Of a DNA stretch of 64,000 bases, positions 1-10,400 are shown piece after piece (the stretch's first letter is position 1; each line of letters starts with the position of its first letter). A program made the translations under genes and the position numbers. Source of the DNA: Thermus scotoductus DSM 8553 (lineage in GTDB: Bacteria; Deinococcota; Deinococci; Deinococcales; Thermaceae); the NCBI RefSeq assembly GCF_000381045.1, contig NZ_KB905731.1, positions 58,969-122,968 on the forward strand, written 5' to 3'. Below the pieces are notes generated by a model, which was not told the DNA's origin, ran no database searches, and saw nothing but the letters and a program-made list of their open reading frames with translations.

Positions 1-1919
<1,919 letters not shown>

Positions 1920-1929
1920 TTACCCCCCT

Positions 1930-2066
1930 CTCTTATCGTCCCCGGGCGTTTCCCCCACCCGGGCCGGCCTTGGCACCAGCCCCACCCGCATCCGGCCATG
2001 AAACGGAAGGGATGGGAGGTTGCCGCGGTTTCACAGGGCCGTACCCTCCACCGCTCTGGATAAGAG
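1930..2066 (-). promoter_or_regulatory. SAM-I (S-box) riboswitch
   Basis: Read on the minus strand, the P1 arms CTCTTATC (2066 to 2059) and GATAAGAG (1937 to 1930) are exact complements. Between them come the conserved AGAGCGGTGGAGGGTA, GGCCCTGTGAAACC, GCGGCAACC and GGTGCCAAGGCC blocks in S-box order, ending with the GGGGGAAACGCCC P4 region. This is the diagnostic SAM-I aptamer layout. High SAM should shut off metY-metX through the hairpin at 1858-1906. Confidence 0.95.
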
Positions 2067-2107
2067 AACGGGCTGGTTTTCGCCGCGCCCCGGCGCGGTT
2101 AAGGGTC

Positions 2108-2136
2108 AGTGTAGGGGTTTGGGGCTTGGCCGTCAA
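2108..2136 (-). promoter_or_regulatory. metY-metX promoter
   Basis: TTGACG (2136-2131) and TACACT (2113-2108) are separated by exactly 17 bp on the minus strand. Transcription would start near 2101, about 35 bases before the riboswitch P1 stem. It is divergent from the tRNA promoter, whose -35 box starts 6 bp away. Confidence 0.85.
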
Positions 2137-2142
2137 CACCCT

Positions 2143-2171
2143 TTGACCTTTTGGCCCTCCTCCTCTATACT
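2143..2171 (+). promoter_or_regulatory. tRNA-Pro promoter
   Basis: TTGACC (2143-2148) and TATACT (2166-2171) with a 17-bp spacer, ending 11 bp before the tRNA 5' end. This is close to sigma-70 consensus. Confidence 0.85.
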
Positions 2172-2182
2172 GAATTCCGCTA

Positions 2183-2259
2183 CGGGGAGTAGCGCAGCCC
2201 GGTAGCGCACCTCGTTCGGGACGAGGGGGTCGCTGGTTCAAATCCAGTCTCCCCGACCA
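2183..2259 (+). tRNA. tRNA-Pro (anticodon CGG)
   Basis: Cloverleaf folded by eye. The acceptor stem is CGGGGAG/CTCCCCG, the D stem GCGC/GCGC, and the anticodon stem CCTCG/CGAGG around loop TTCGGGA gives anticodon CGG for codon CCG. The T arm carries TTCAAAT. The acceptor is followed by the encoded ACCA. The 77-nt unit is monocistronic, with its own promoter and terminator. Confidence 0.95.
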
Positions 2260-2263
2260 GAAG

Positions 2264-2285
2264 GCCGGCCCTCGGGCCGGCTTTT
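2264..2285 (+). terminator. tRNA-Pro terminator
   Basis: Eight-base perfect arms GCCGGCCC and GGGCCGGC separated by two bases and followed by TTTT. It directly precedes the -10 box of the next gene. Confidence 0.85.
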
Positions 2286-2299
2286 CGTATACTCCTCCC

Positions 2300-3790
2300 G
2301 TGGGCTTTCTGGCGGGCCTTGCCCTTTTGCTTTTGGGGTTGCACCTGATCGGGGAAGGGCTTTCCTCGGTCAAGGGAAAGAGGTACCTGTTGGCCCGGGC
2401 CTTTTCCAGGCCGGGGAGCCTTCTGCTTTCCGGTCTTCTCCTGGGGCTTCTTTCGGGTAGCGGCACCGGCCTTTCCCTCCTGGCCCTGGGGCTTTTGGAA
2501 GGGGGGATCTTCTCCCTGGGGCAGGCCGCCCTCCTTTCCCTGGCTGCCACCGCTGGGGCCGGCGCCTGGGTGGGGGTGGTGGCCCTGGCGCAAAGGGAGG
2601 TGGCCGAGGTCCTGCTGGCTTTGGGCCTCCCTCTTTTCCTCTTCCGGGGAAGCCGAAGCGGCGGGTTGGTTCTTTTGGGCTTGGGCCTTCTTTTCCTGGG
2701 CTTTTTGGAGATGGGCCAGGGGGCCAAGGCTTTTGCGCCCCTTTTGAGCCTGCTTAATCCAGGTCCATGGGCCCTGTACCTGGTGGGGATCGTCCTGGCC
2801 TTTTTCCTGGGAACCGCCAACGGGGTAGCGGCCTTGGCCCTTGCCCTTATGCCCTTTTTGGGACAGGAGGGGAGCATGGCCTTGACCCTGGGGGCGGGGG
2901 TGGGGGTTTCGGGGGCCCTTTTTCTGGCGGCCTTGGGGGGCAGGCGGGAGGGATGGGCCTTGGGGGTGGTCCTTTTGGGGCATCGCTTTCTCTTTTCCCT
3001 GCCTTTTTTGGTTCTGCTTGGGCCGCTTGGGAGCGTGGGGGTGGTGGGGCTCCACCTCTTAAGCCACCTAGCCTACGCCATAGCCTTTCTTCCCCTCCAG
3101 GGGCGTTACCTGCGCCTTACCGAAGGTCTCTTTCCCCGCCGCACCGTTAGCCCCAAGTACCTTTCCCTGGAGGCTTTGGAAACCCCTAGCCTGGCCTACG
3201 CCCTGGTGCAGCGGGAGCTTGGCCGGGTGGCGGATGCCGTGCGGAACATGCTGGCGCGGGCGGTGCGCGTCCTGGCCCAGGAGGAAGGGGGCGAGGCGGA
3301 GCTGGAGGCTTTAGAGGACAAGGTGGACCGGCTTACCCGGGAGGTGGTCCTCTATACCGCCGAGCTTTCCACCCGCACCCAGGAGGAACGGGCGGTGCGG
3401 TTTTTCGTGGCCGCAAGCGAGCTTGAGCACCTGGGGGATCTGGTGCGAAGGGTGGTGCGCCAGGCGGAGAAGCTTTGGGCCCAGGGCCTGACCTTTAGCC
3501 CGGAAGGCAAGGAGGACCTTTTGGAGGCGGGAAGGTTGGTGCTGGGCCGCCTCGAGCGCATGGCGGCCGCCTTGGCCACGGGGGATAAGGCCCTGGCGGA
3601 GGGGGTTTTGTCCGAGGAAAGGGAGGTGGCGGCCTTTCTGGATCGCCTGCGCCGGGCCCACCTGAGCCGTTTGGAGAGTGGCCGCGCGGAAAGCCGGGCC
3701 ACCACCTTGGCCCACCTGGACCTCCTCATCACCCTGGAAGAGGTTTCCAGCGGGGTGGACAGGCTTTGCCGCCTGGTCCTGGAGCTTTAA
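2300..3790 (+). CDS. Na/Pi cotransporter family protein with PhoU-like C-terminal domain
   Basis: The protein has 496 residues. About the first 290 are strongly hydrophobic, forming repeated membrane segments with the LLSGSGTGLSL and LGTANGVAALAL stretches expected of the paired NptA/PNaS repeats. Residues from about 300 to the end are soluble, helical and heptad-rich like a PhoU domain (VRNMLARAV, ELEHLGDLVRRV). The family imports phosphate with Na+. The GTG start is supported by TATACT at 2288-2293, six bases upstream, which implies a leaderless mRNA. No pst or pho genes lie nearby, so substrate and regulation are inferred from the fold only. Confidence 0.8.
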   Translation: MGFLAGLALLLLGLHLIGEGLSSVKGKRYLLARAFSRPGSLLLSGLLLGLLSGSGTGLSLLALGLLEGGIFSLGQAALLSLAATAGAGAWVGVVALAQREVAEVLLALGLPLFLFRGSRSGGLVLLGLGLLFLGFLEMGQGAKAFAPLLSLLNPGPWALYLVGIVLAFFLGTANGVAALALALMPFLGQEGSMALTLGAGVGVSGALFLAALGGRREGWALGVVLLGHRFLFSLPFLVLLGPLGSVGVVGLHLLSHLAYAIAFLPLQGRYLRLTEGLFPRRTVSPKYLSLEALETPSLAYALVQRELGRVADAVRNMLARAVRVLAQEEGGEAELEALEDKVDRLTREVVLYTAELSTRTQEERAVRFFVAASELEHLGDLVRRVVRQAEKLWAQGLTFSPEGKEDLLEAGRLVLGRLERMAAALATGDKALAEGVLSEEREVAAFLDRLRRAHLSRLESGRAESRATTLAHLDLLITLEEVSSGVDRLCRLVLEL

Positions 3791-3803
3791 GCTAGGAAGC
3801 GTG

Positions 3804-4316
3804 GTGAGGATCCTGGGCGGCAAGGCCAAGGGGGTGCCCTTGAAGGTGCCGGCTTCGGCCAGGCCCTCCCCCGTGCGCCTGCGGAAGGCTCTTTTTGACT
3901 ACCTGCGCCTGCGCTACCCCAAGCGGGGTCGGTTCCTGGACCTCTATGCGGGGAGCGGGGCGGTGGGCCTCGAGGCGGCCAGCGAGGGCTTTGAGGCCAC
4001 CCTGGTGGAGAAGGACCAGGAAGCGGTGGCCCTCCTTAAGGAAAACCTCCGCCGCACGGGGCTTCGGGCCCGGATCGTTCCCCTTCCCGTGGAGGTCTTC
4101 CTGCCGGAGGCCAAGGCCCGGGGCGAACGCTACACGGTGGCCTTCATGGCCCCGCCCTATCCCCTGGACCTGGTCCAGGCCTTCCAGGCCCTCCTGGAAA
4201 GCGGCCTGGTGGAGAAGGGGGGCCTTTACATCCTGCAGCACCCTAAGGACCTGCACCTGCCCTTCGGGGAGCGGCGGGTTTACGGGGAAAACGCCCTCAC
4301 CCTGGTGGAGGCTTAG
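3804..4316 (+). CDS. rsmD: 16S rRNA (guanine966-N2)-methyltransferase RsmD family
   Basis: SAM-dependent methyltransferase expected to modify G966 of 16S rRNA. The N-terminus MRILGGKAKG and the motif-I stretch LDLYAGSGAVGLEA (about residues 44-57) are typical, and the length of 170 aa fits. The catalytic motif IV, normally DPPY or DPPF, reads APPY within FMAPPYPLD, so the usual Asp is replaced by Ala. I chose the second of two consecutive GTG codons because family proteins start M-R-I/V-I-G-G; GTG 3801 is the alternative. The stop is immediately followed by the coaD ATG, a common rsmD-coaD pairing. Confidence 0.88.
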   Translation: MRILGGKAKGVPLKVPASARPSPVRLRKALFDYLRLRYPKRGRFLDLYAGSGAVGLEAASEGFEATLVEKDQEAVALLKENLRRTGLRARIVPLPVEVFLPEAKARGERYTVAFMAPPYPLDLVQAFQALLESGLVEKGGLYILQHPKDLHLPFGERRVYGENALTLVEA

Positions 4317-4802
<486 letters not shown>

Positions 4803-4821
4803 AATCCCCTTGGAGGTTGTC

Positions 4822-6411
4822 ATGAGGGCTTTTTCCAGCAAGTACGGGAACACCCTGGAGTTCGGTCACCTCATCGGGGGGGAGGAGGTCTTTGAAGGGA
4901 GGGTTCTGGAGAGGCGGAATCCCTCGGACCTCGAGGACCTGGTGGCCCGTTTTCCCGAGGGCACCAAGGAAACCCTGAGGAAAGCCGCCCTAAAGGCGCG
5001 GGAGGCCTTCAAGGAGTGGAGCCAGACCCCTGCGCCTGTGCGGGGGCAGGTGCTCTTTAACCTGGCCAAGATCCTGGAACGGGAGAAGCCCACCCTGACC
5101 CGGCTGATGGTCAGGGAGGTGGGGAAGACCTTCAAGGAGGCGGGGGGAGATGTCCAGGAGGCCATAGACACCGCCATATTCTTTGCCTCCGAGGGCCGGA
5201 GGCTTTACGGCCAGACGGTCCCCAGCGAGATGCGGGACAAGGAGCTCTTCACCTTCCGCAGGCCTTTGGGGGTGGTGGGGATGATCACTGCCGGGAACTT
5301 CCCCATCGCCGTGCCCAGCTGGAAGCTGATTCCGGCGGTGCTCACCGGGAATACCGTGGTGTGGAAGCCTTCCGACGACTCCCCCACCCTCTCCTACATC
5401 TTCGTCAAGCTCTTTGAGGAAGCTGGCCTGCCCCCTGGGGTTATCAACGTGGTCTTCGGCGGGGGCAAGGACTCCACGGGCCAGTGGCTGGTGGAACTCA
5501 TGGACGAGGGTGTCCTCAACAAGTTCGCCTTCACCGGCAGCACCAAGGTGGGGCGCTGGATCGGGGAGGTGGCGGGGCGGAACCTGATCCGGCCCACCTT
5601 GGAGCTTGGGGGAAAGAACCCCCTGGTGGTGATGCGGGATGCCGATCTGGATTTGGCGGTGGAAGGGGCCTGGTGGAGCGCCTTTGCCACCGGGGGGCAG
5701 CGGTGCACCTCGGCGGGGAACATCCTGGTGGATGCCCCCATCTACGAGGAGTTCAAGAAGCGCTTCCTGGAAAGGACCGAGGCCACGGTGGTGGGAAACC
5801 CTCTTCTCCACCTCGAGGTCACCTACGGCCCCTTCATCAACGAGCGCCTGTTCCAGCGCTGGCTGGAACACTACACCTGGGGGCAGGAGGATGGGGCTAC
5901 CTTGCTCTTTGGCAAGGGGCGGATCACCCGGCAAAACCCCTACCCCCGCTTCCAGGGCGACCCCGAGGCGGGTCTTTACGGCTGGCCCACGGTCTGGGAG
6001 GCCAGGCCCGACATGCGCCAGTTCGCCGAGGAGATCTTCGGCCCCACCATCAACCTGGTTAAGGTGGACGGCATCGAGGAGGCCATCGAGGTGGCCAACG
6101 CTACACCCTACGGCCTATCCAGCGCCATTTACACCAACCACCGCCACTGGGCCTACCTCTTCAAGGTGGGCATCCGGGCGGGCATGACCAGCATCAACAA
6201 CACCACCGTGGGCGCCGAGGCCCACCTGCCCTTCGGTGGGGTAAAGGCCAGCGGCAACGGGGCCCGGGAATCCGGGATTTGGGTCATAGAGGAGTACACC
6301 TACTGGCATGCGGTGAACGAGGAGTACTCCGGCCTCTTGCAGCTTGCCCAGATGGACACGGGCTATGTGCGCCCCAAGGCGCCCACCCCCTGGGGGGAGG
6401 TGTTGGGATGA
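4822..6411 (+). CDS. aldehyde dehydrogenase family protein
   Basis: NAD(P)-dependent ALDH-fold enzyme of 529 residues. Visible elements are the cofactor-binding GMITAGNFPIAVPSWK, the FTGSTKVG turn, the general-base Glu in LELGGKNPLVV, the catalytic Cys in GGQRCTSAG, and the EIFGPT strand near residue 405. The start ATG 4822 has GGAGG five bases upstream; a TTG 12 bases earlier is also open. It does not look like the usual Thermus pyrroline-5-carboxylate dehydrogenase, and I cannot name the aldehyde. The gene follows coaD by 19 bases and overlaps the next gene as ATGA. Confidence 0.85.
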   Translation: MRAFSSKYGNTLEFGHLIGGEEVFEGRVLERRNPSDLEDLVARFPEGTKETLRKAALKAREAFKEWSQTPAPVRGQVLFNLAKILEREKPTLTRLMVREVGKTFKEAGGDVQEAIDTAIFFASEGRRLYGQTVPSEMRDKELFTFRRPLGVVGMITAGNFPIAVPSWKLIPAVLTGNTVVWKPSDDSPTLSYIFVKLFEEAGLPPGVINVVFGGGKDSTGQWLVELMDEGVLNKFAFTGSTKVGRWIGEVAGRNLIRPTLELGGKNPLVVMRDADLDLAVEGAWWSAFATGGQRCTSAGNILVDAPIYEEFKKRFLERTEATVVGNPLLHLEVTYGPFINERLFQRWLEHYTWGQEDGATLLFGKGRITRQNPYPRFQGDPEAGLYGWPTVWEARPDMRQFAEEIFGPTINLVKVDGIEEAIEVANATPYGLSSAIYTNHRHWAYLFKVGIRAGMTSINNTTVGAEAHLPFGGVKASGNGARESGIWVIEEYTYWHAVNEEYSGLLQLAQMDTGYVRPKAPTPWGEVLG

Positions 6412-7559
6412 GGGCGCTTGGCCTCTTGCCCCTCCTCCTCCCGGCCCTGGCCCAGACCCTCGCCCCGGCCTTTCAGCTGGACTGCCGCTTCCGGGGAGAG
6501 GCCAGGCCCGCCCAGGTCTTCTGGGACAGTAGCCTCTTGGGGACCTGCCCCCTCGAGGTCCAGGCCGCCCCGGGCCGCCACCTTCTCCGCCTGCGCCTCG
6601 AGGAGCCTGGGGGGACCTACCTGGCCTACGAGGCCCGGGTGGAGGTGGGGGAAGGGGGCCTGGGGGCCTTCACCGCCGAACTCCTGCGCTATGACCCCCA
6701 GGGGGAAGCCCTTAAGGGAGGAAAGGGCTTGGTCTACGCCTTGGCCTACGGTCCCCAGGGGGTCTTGGCCCTGGGGGATGAGGCCGGGCAGGTCCGCTTC
6801 CTCCCCCCGGGTCGCCCCCCCCTGGACCTCAAGGGGCACGCCTCCTACGTGCGCGACCTGGCCTTCAGCCCCGACGGCCGCTACCTCGCCTCGGCCTCGG
6901 GGGATGGGACGCTGCGCCTTTACGATGCCCAGGGCCGTTTCCTCCGGGCTTTGGGCAAGGGGCCGGCTTTCCTCAAGGTGGGCTTTGACTCAAGGGGCCG
7001 CCTCTTCGGCCTCCAGCTCCGCGGAAACCTCACCCTGTTTGACCCTGCCACGGGAAAGGTCCTGGCCACTCGCTCCTTAAGCCCTTACCTCTTCTCCGCA
7101 GCCCAAAGCCCCGGGGGGAGGGTTCTCGGCTTGGGGCTTTCCGTGGGCCGGGTGGAGGTGTGGGACCTCACCCTCCCAGGGAAGCGGGGGGAGATCCGGG
7201 TCCCGGGAGGGCCGGTCTACGCCCTGGCCTTCCGCCCCGACGGCCGCTACCTCGCCGTGGCTTCGGCGGACGGGGGGGTGAGGCTTTTGGACCTCCTGGC
7301 CCCGGGCGGGCCTGAACCCCGGCTCCTCTACGCCCACAAGGACCTGACCTTGAGCCTGGCCTTCAGTCCGGACGGCCGTTACCTAGCCTCCGGAGGGCAG
7401 GACCGGGAGGTGCGCCTCTACGACCTCGAGGCGGGCCTTTTGGAGCGGGTTTACGTGGGGCATACCGGTCCGGTGTACGGGCTGGATTTCCACCCCCAAA
7501 CCCCCACCTTGGCCACAAGTGGGGGGGAAGGTCGGGTCCTCCTCTTCCGTCTGCCCTAG
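6408..7559 (+). CDS. secreted WD40-repeat protein
   Basis: The 383-residue protein starts MRALGLLPLLLPALAQ, a short hydrophobic signal peptide. Residues about 20-100 form a beta-rich domain that looks like a PEGA-type carbohydrate-binding or surface module (APGRHLLRLRLEE). The rest contains at least four WD40-type blades with the repeated pattern LAFSPDGRYLAS followed by a (V/L)RLYD end (near residues 155, 285, 325 and 360). Its ATG overlaps the aldehyde dehydrogenase stop as ATGA. The function is unknown; such propellers scaffold protein complexes outside the cytoplasm. Confidence 0.8.
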   Translation: MRALGLLPLLLPALAQTLAPAFQLDCRFRGEARPAQVFWDSSLLGTCPLEVQAAPGRHLLRLRLEEPGGTYLAYEARVEVGEGGLGAFTAELLRYDPQGEALKGGKGLVYALAYGPQGVLALGDEAGQVRFLPPGRPPLDLKGHASYVRDLAFSPDGRYLASASGDGTLRLYDAQGRFLRALGKGPAFLKVGFDSRGRLFGLQLRGNLTLFDPATGKVLATRSLSPYLFSAAQSPGGRVLGLGLSVGRVEVWDLTLPGKRGEIRVPGGPVYALAFRPDGRYLAVASADGGVRLLDLLAPGGPEPRLLYAHKDLTLSLAFSPDGRYLASGGQDREVRLYDLEAGLLERVYVGHTGPVYGLDFHPQTPTLATSGGEGRVLLFRLP

Positions 7560-7561
7560 GC

Positions 7562-7996
7562 CTACTGGCCCGTCTCCACCGCCTGGGCCTGGGCTGCCCA
7601 GCGCTCGGCCTCGGCCCGGTCCCCGCGCTGGTTGGCGTAGAAGGCCAGGGTCCGGGCCACCTTGGCCGCCGCCTGCCTGGCGGCCTCGTCCCAGGTGCCC
7701 CCCTTTTCCCGATAGTTCATCCAGGCCTCCCAGGCGCGGATGGCCCACTGGGTCTCGGTGTAGATCTCGGCCAAAAGACGGAGGGCCCGGAGGTCGTTGG
7801 GGTTTTGCTTCGCCAGGGCCTCCGCGGCCTCCAAGGCCCGCTTCCAGGGCGCGAGGTCCACGAATCCTACGGGGTAGGCCTTCCGGGCTTCCTGCCGCAG
7901 GGCCTCCACCCTTTCCAGGGTGAGGCCCCCCGCCTGCTGGGCCACTCCTAGGCTGAGAAGCGCCGCTATCCCCCAAGCCAGATATGCCTTTTTCAT
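7562..7996 (-). CDS. small exported TPR-like protein
   Basis: The 144-residue protein begins with a signal peptide (MKKAYLAWGIAALLSLGVAQQ). The mature part is alpha-helical with TPR-like helix pairs (WKRALEAAEALAKQNPNDLRALRLLAEIY cut at its core, then WAIRAWEAWMNY and AKVARTLAFYANQRGD). I do not recognise a named family. ATG 7996 is preceded by GGGAGGTG at good spacing, an ordinary leadered start. It is convergent with the WD40 gene, with two bases between the stops. Confidence 0.7.
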   Translation of the reverse strand: MKKAYLAWGIAALLSLGVAQQAGGLTLERVEALRQEARKAYPVGFVDLAPWKRALEAAEALAKQNPNDLRALRLLAEIYTETQWAIRAWEAWMNYREKGGTWDEAARQAAAKVARTLAFYANQRGDRAEAERWAAQAQAVETGQ

Positions 7997-8045
7997 CCTG
8001 CACCTCCCTTTTTAGGGTACGCCCAAGGGGCCAGGGTGTCAAGGC

Positions 8046-8414
8046 TCATTGGGCGCTTTCCAGATCGGGCCTAAGCCGCACCGCCTCCCTTAGGTACACG
8101 TGGCGCACCCGGTCCTGGGGGGTGTCGGTGTTCCAAAGAGCCAGGACCCGGATCACCCGGGGCAGGCTTCCCGGCACCGGCACCTCCCGGGCGGACAGCA
8201 GGGGAACCCGGTGCATGCCTATCTGGCGGGCGGCCTCGGCGGGAAAGGCCGAATGTAGGTCCTCCGTAACCGTGAAGATGATGGCTGCCAGCTCCTCGTG
8301 GCTTTGGATGCCGTTTGCCTCCAGCATCTTAAGGAGAAGCTCCCGCGTGGCTTGATGGATGGCCTCCGGCGTATCCTCCTCCACGGTGATGGCACCCCTG
8401 ATGCCCCGGACCAT
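8046..8414 (-). CDS. aroH: chorismate mutase, AroH class
   Basis: Converts chorismate to prephenate on the phenylalanine/tyrosine branch. The 122-residue size and trimeric AroH signatures are present: [14 protein letters not shown] with the first active-site Arg, FTVTEDL near residue 48, FPAEAAR near 57, the [20 protein letters not shown] segment with the second Arg, and VYLREAV at the end. No other aromatic pathway gene is adjacent. It is divergent from the deacetylase that starts at 8474. Confidence 0.95.
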   Translation of the reverse strand: MVRGIRGAITVEEDTPEAIHQATRELLLKMLEANGIQSHEELAAIIFTVTEDLHSAFPAEAARQIGMHRVPLLSAREVPVPGSLPRVIRVLALWNTDTPQDRVRHVYLREAVRLRPDLESAQ

Positions 8415-8473
8415 AGTTGGGCTCCATGCTAAGGGGTTTAGGCCGTTGGCACAAGACGGGTAGACTGGGAGTT

Positions 8474-9136
8474 GTGAATCTGATGGCGGTGTTCGCCCAT
8501 CCCGATGACGAGATCGGGGCTTCAGGCACCCTGGCCCTCCACGCCCGGCGGGGGGACCGGGTGCTTTTGGTCTGGATGACCAAGGGGGAGTTGGCGAGCC
8601 AGTTCGGGGAGCTGGAAGAGGACGGGGTGGCCGAGATACGGGAGGGGCACGGGGCCCATGTGGCCCGGTTGATCGGGGCCGAGTACCGTTTTCTACCCTT
8701 TCGCGATACCTTTCTCACCGGGGGCAGGGAGGAAGCCCTGGCCTTGGCTCGGTTGATGGCCGAGTTTCGGCCGGATGCCGTGATCACCTGGGATCCCCTG
8801 GACGTCCACCCTGACCACCGGGCCACCCATCAGGCGGTCCTTTCCGCCTTAAAGTTTTGCCGCATACCCAAACTCGTGGGGGAGGCGCACCGGAAGCCGG
8901 TGCGCCTTTACCACTACCCGAGGCGGGATATTAGCCGGCCCTATGTGTACGTGGACATTTCCACCACCCAGGAGGTGGCGGAGGCGGTGTTCCGCTTCTA
9001 CCAGGAGTTCTATGGCTGGCCGGTTACCCTCGAGGATTTTCGGGCTCAGCGGCGGCTTCGGGGTCGGGAGACGGGGGTTCCCTTTGCGGAGGCGTTTCAG
9101 ACGGACTCCCCTCCGGCGTGGCCTGCTCTTCCCTAA
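8474..9136 (+). CDS. PIG-L/LmbE-family deacetylase
   Basis: Zinc-dependent N-acetylglucosamine-type deacetylase fold, 220 residues from the chosen start. The AHPDDE zinc motif ([13 protein letters not shown]) falls right after the first strand, and the second zinc His lies in [10 protein letters not shown]. The family includes bacillithiol-pathway and lipid-sugar deacetylases; the substrate here is unknown. I chose GTG 8474 ([13 protein letters not shown]) because TAGACT at 8461-8466 sits seven bases upstream and family members start just before the first strand. An ATG at 8417 is also open. The 3' end overlaps the ClC gene on the other strand by 113 bp. Confidence 0.83.
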   Translation: MNLMAVFAHPDDEIGASGTLALHARRGDRVLLVWMTKGELASQFGELEEDGVAEIREGHGAHVARLIGAEYRFLPFRDTFLTGGREEALALARLMAEFRPDAVITWDPLDVHPDHRATHQAVLSALKFCRIPKLVGEAHRKPVRLYHYPRRDISRPYVYVDISTTQEVAEAVFRFYQEFYGWPVTLEDFRAQRRLRGRETGVPFAEAFQTDSPPAWPALP

Positions 9137-10400
9137 CGCCTTCCGCAGGATTGTAGGCAGGGGTGAGCACGTAGGCTAAGAGCACTGCGGGAAGGACCAG
9201 GGGCAAGGTGGCGTACCCGCCCCACTCCGCTGCCAGAACGGTGGCCGCGAAGGGAGCGCGGGCTACCCCCGCCAGCACCGCCACACCCCCGGCCAGGGCC
9301 AGGGTTTCAGGAGGAAGGGCCAGCGGGCCCGGCAGATGGGCCAGGAAAGCTCCCAAGAGCCCTCCCAGGACCAGGGCAGGGGTGTAGGGGCCCCCGTAGG
9401 CCCTTATCCCGCTGGCCAGGAGGAGAAGGAGGAGCTTGGCGAAAAGGAGGGACAGCACGGCTAGGGGGGGCAGAAGGGGAGTGGTGGCCACGGCTACCCA
9501 GCCCAGGCCACTCCCCAAGGCTTCGGGCAGAATGAGGAGGGCCAGGGCCAAGGCCAGGCCCAGGAGGGCATGGCGCCAGGGGTAGGGAAGAGGGCGGATG
9601 CGGCCTTCCAGAAAGCGCGAACCTTCCACCCAAAGGGTGGCCAGGGCAGCGGCCACCAGCCCTACCAGGGCGCCGGCGGGGAGGGCACCCATATCCACCT
9701 GGGCCTGGAAGGGTAGAAGGGGAGTGTAGCCGTAGAAGGCCCCGTAGACGGCAAAACCCGCCAAGGCCCCGATCAAGGCTGGGGTAAGGGCCCGGGCCTC
9801 GAGGAGGAGACTCCGGTAGAGGATTTCCGTGGCCAGCAGGGCCCCGGCCACCGGGGCATGGAGGCTGGCTCCAAGCCCGGCGGCAAGCCCGGCAAAGGCC
9901 AGCCCCCCACCCAGTCGAGGAAAGCGCCGGTCCAGCCCCCGGCCCAGCCAAAGCCCCAGCACCCCAAAGGGACCCTCGCGCCCCATGGGGGAGTAGAGGG
10001 AAAGCTGGAGTATCCCTCCCAACACGGCCCGCAGGTGGGAGGAGGGGGGGCTTGGCCGGTCCTCCCGGGCCTGGAGAAGAAAGGCGGCAAGCCCCTGGCC
10101 GGTTCCCAGGAAGCTGGTGAGGGCGAAGAGGAGGGGCAGGAGGAAGGCAAGGGGCCAGAGGGATGGTCCGGTGAAGACCTGGGCCAGGCCTCCTTCCCCG
10201 GGGGGTTCGGGGGCCAGGTACCCGAAGAAAAGGCCCAAGGCCTCGGTCAAGGCTCTAAGCAAGGCGTTCAGAAAGGCCAGGAGGAGCCCGGCCAAGGCTC
10301 CGGTGAAGGCGCTATAGAGGATGAGAGGTCCCGTATGCCGGACCTCCTGGTCCCAGAGGGAGGGGAAGCCGAGCTGGGGGCCGCGGCCCAAGGGGCGCAT
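9024..10400 (-). CDS. ClC-family chloride channel/antiporter
   Basis: The 458-residue protein has about ten hydrophobic segments. It has the ClC motif SPMGREGPFGVLG (GREGP, about residue 137), an AGLGASLHAPVAGALLATE stretch like the family GxFxAP-containing helix, and GGPYTPALVLGGLLGA near residue 335. These proteins move Cl- or exchange it for H+. The last 35 residues are a Pro/Glu/Ser-rich tail with no membrane character, encoded opposite the end of the deacetylase gene. The ATG shares one base with the upstream TGA stop, so it is coupled to the amidohydrolase. Confidence 0.85.
   Translation of the reverse strand: MRPLGRGPQLGFPSLWDQEVRHTGPLILYSAFTGALAGLLLAFLNALLRALTEALGLFFGYLAPEPPGEGGLAQVFTGPSLWPLAFLLPLLFALTSFLGTGQGLAAFLLQAREDRPSPPSSHLRAVLGGILQLSLYSPMGREGPFGVLGLWLGRGLDRRFPRLGGGLAFAGLAAGLGASLHAPVAGALLATEILYRSLLLEARALTPALIGALAGFAVYGAFYGYTPLLPFQAQVDMGALPAGALVGLVAAALATLWVEGSRFLEGRIRPLPYPWRHALLGLALALALLILPEALGSGLGWVAVATTPLLPPLAVLSLLFAKLLLLLLASGIRAYGGPYTPALVLGGLLGAFLAHLPGPLALPPETLALAGGVAVLAGVARAPFAATVLAAEWGGYATLPLVLPAVLLAYVLTPAYNPAEGVREEQATPEGSPSETPPQREPPSPDPEAAAEPENPRG

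Noticed and set aside
1933..2877. Minus-strand frames of 290-314 residues spanning the riboswitch, tRNA and transporter start
   Set aside because: Arg/Pro/Lys-rich translations crossing a tRNA and a riboswitch; not credible coding sequence.
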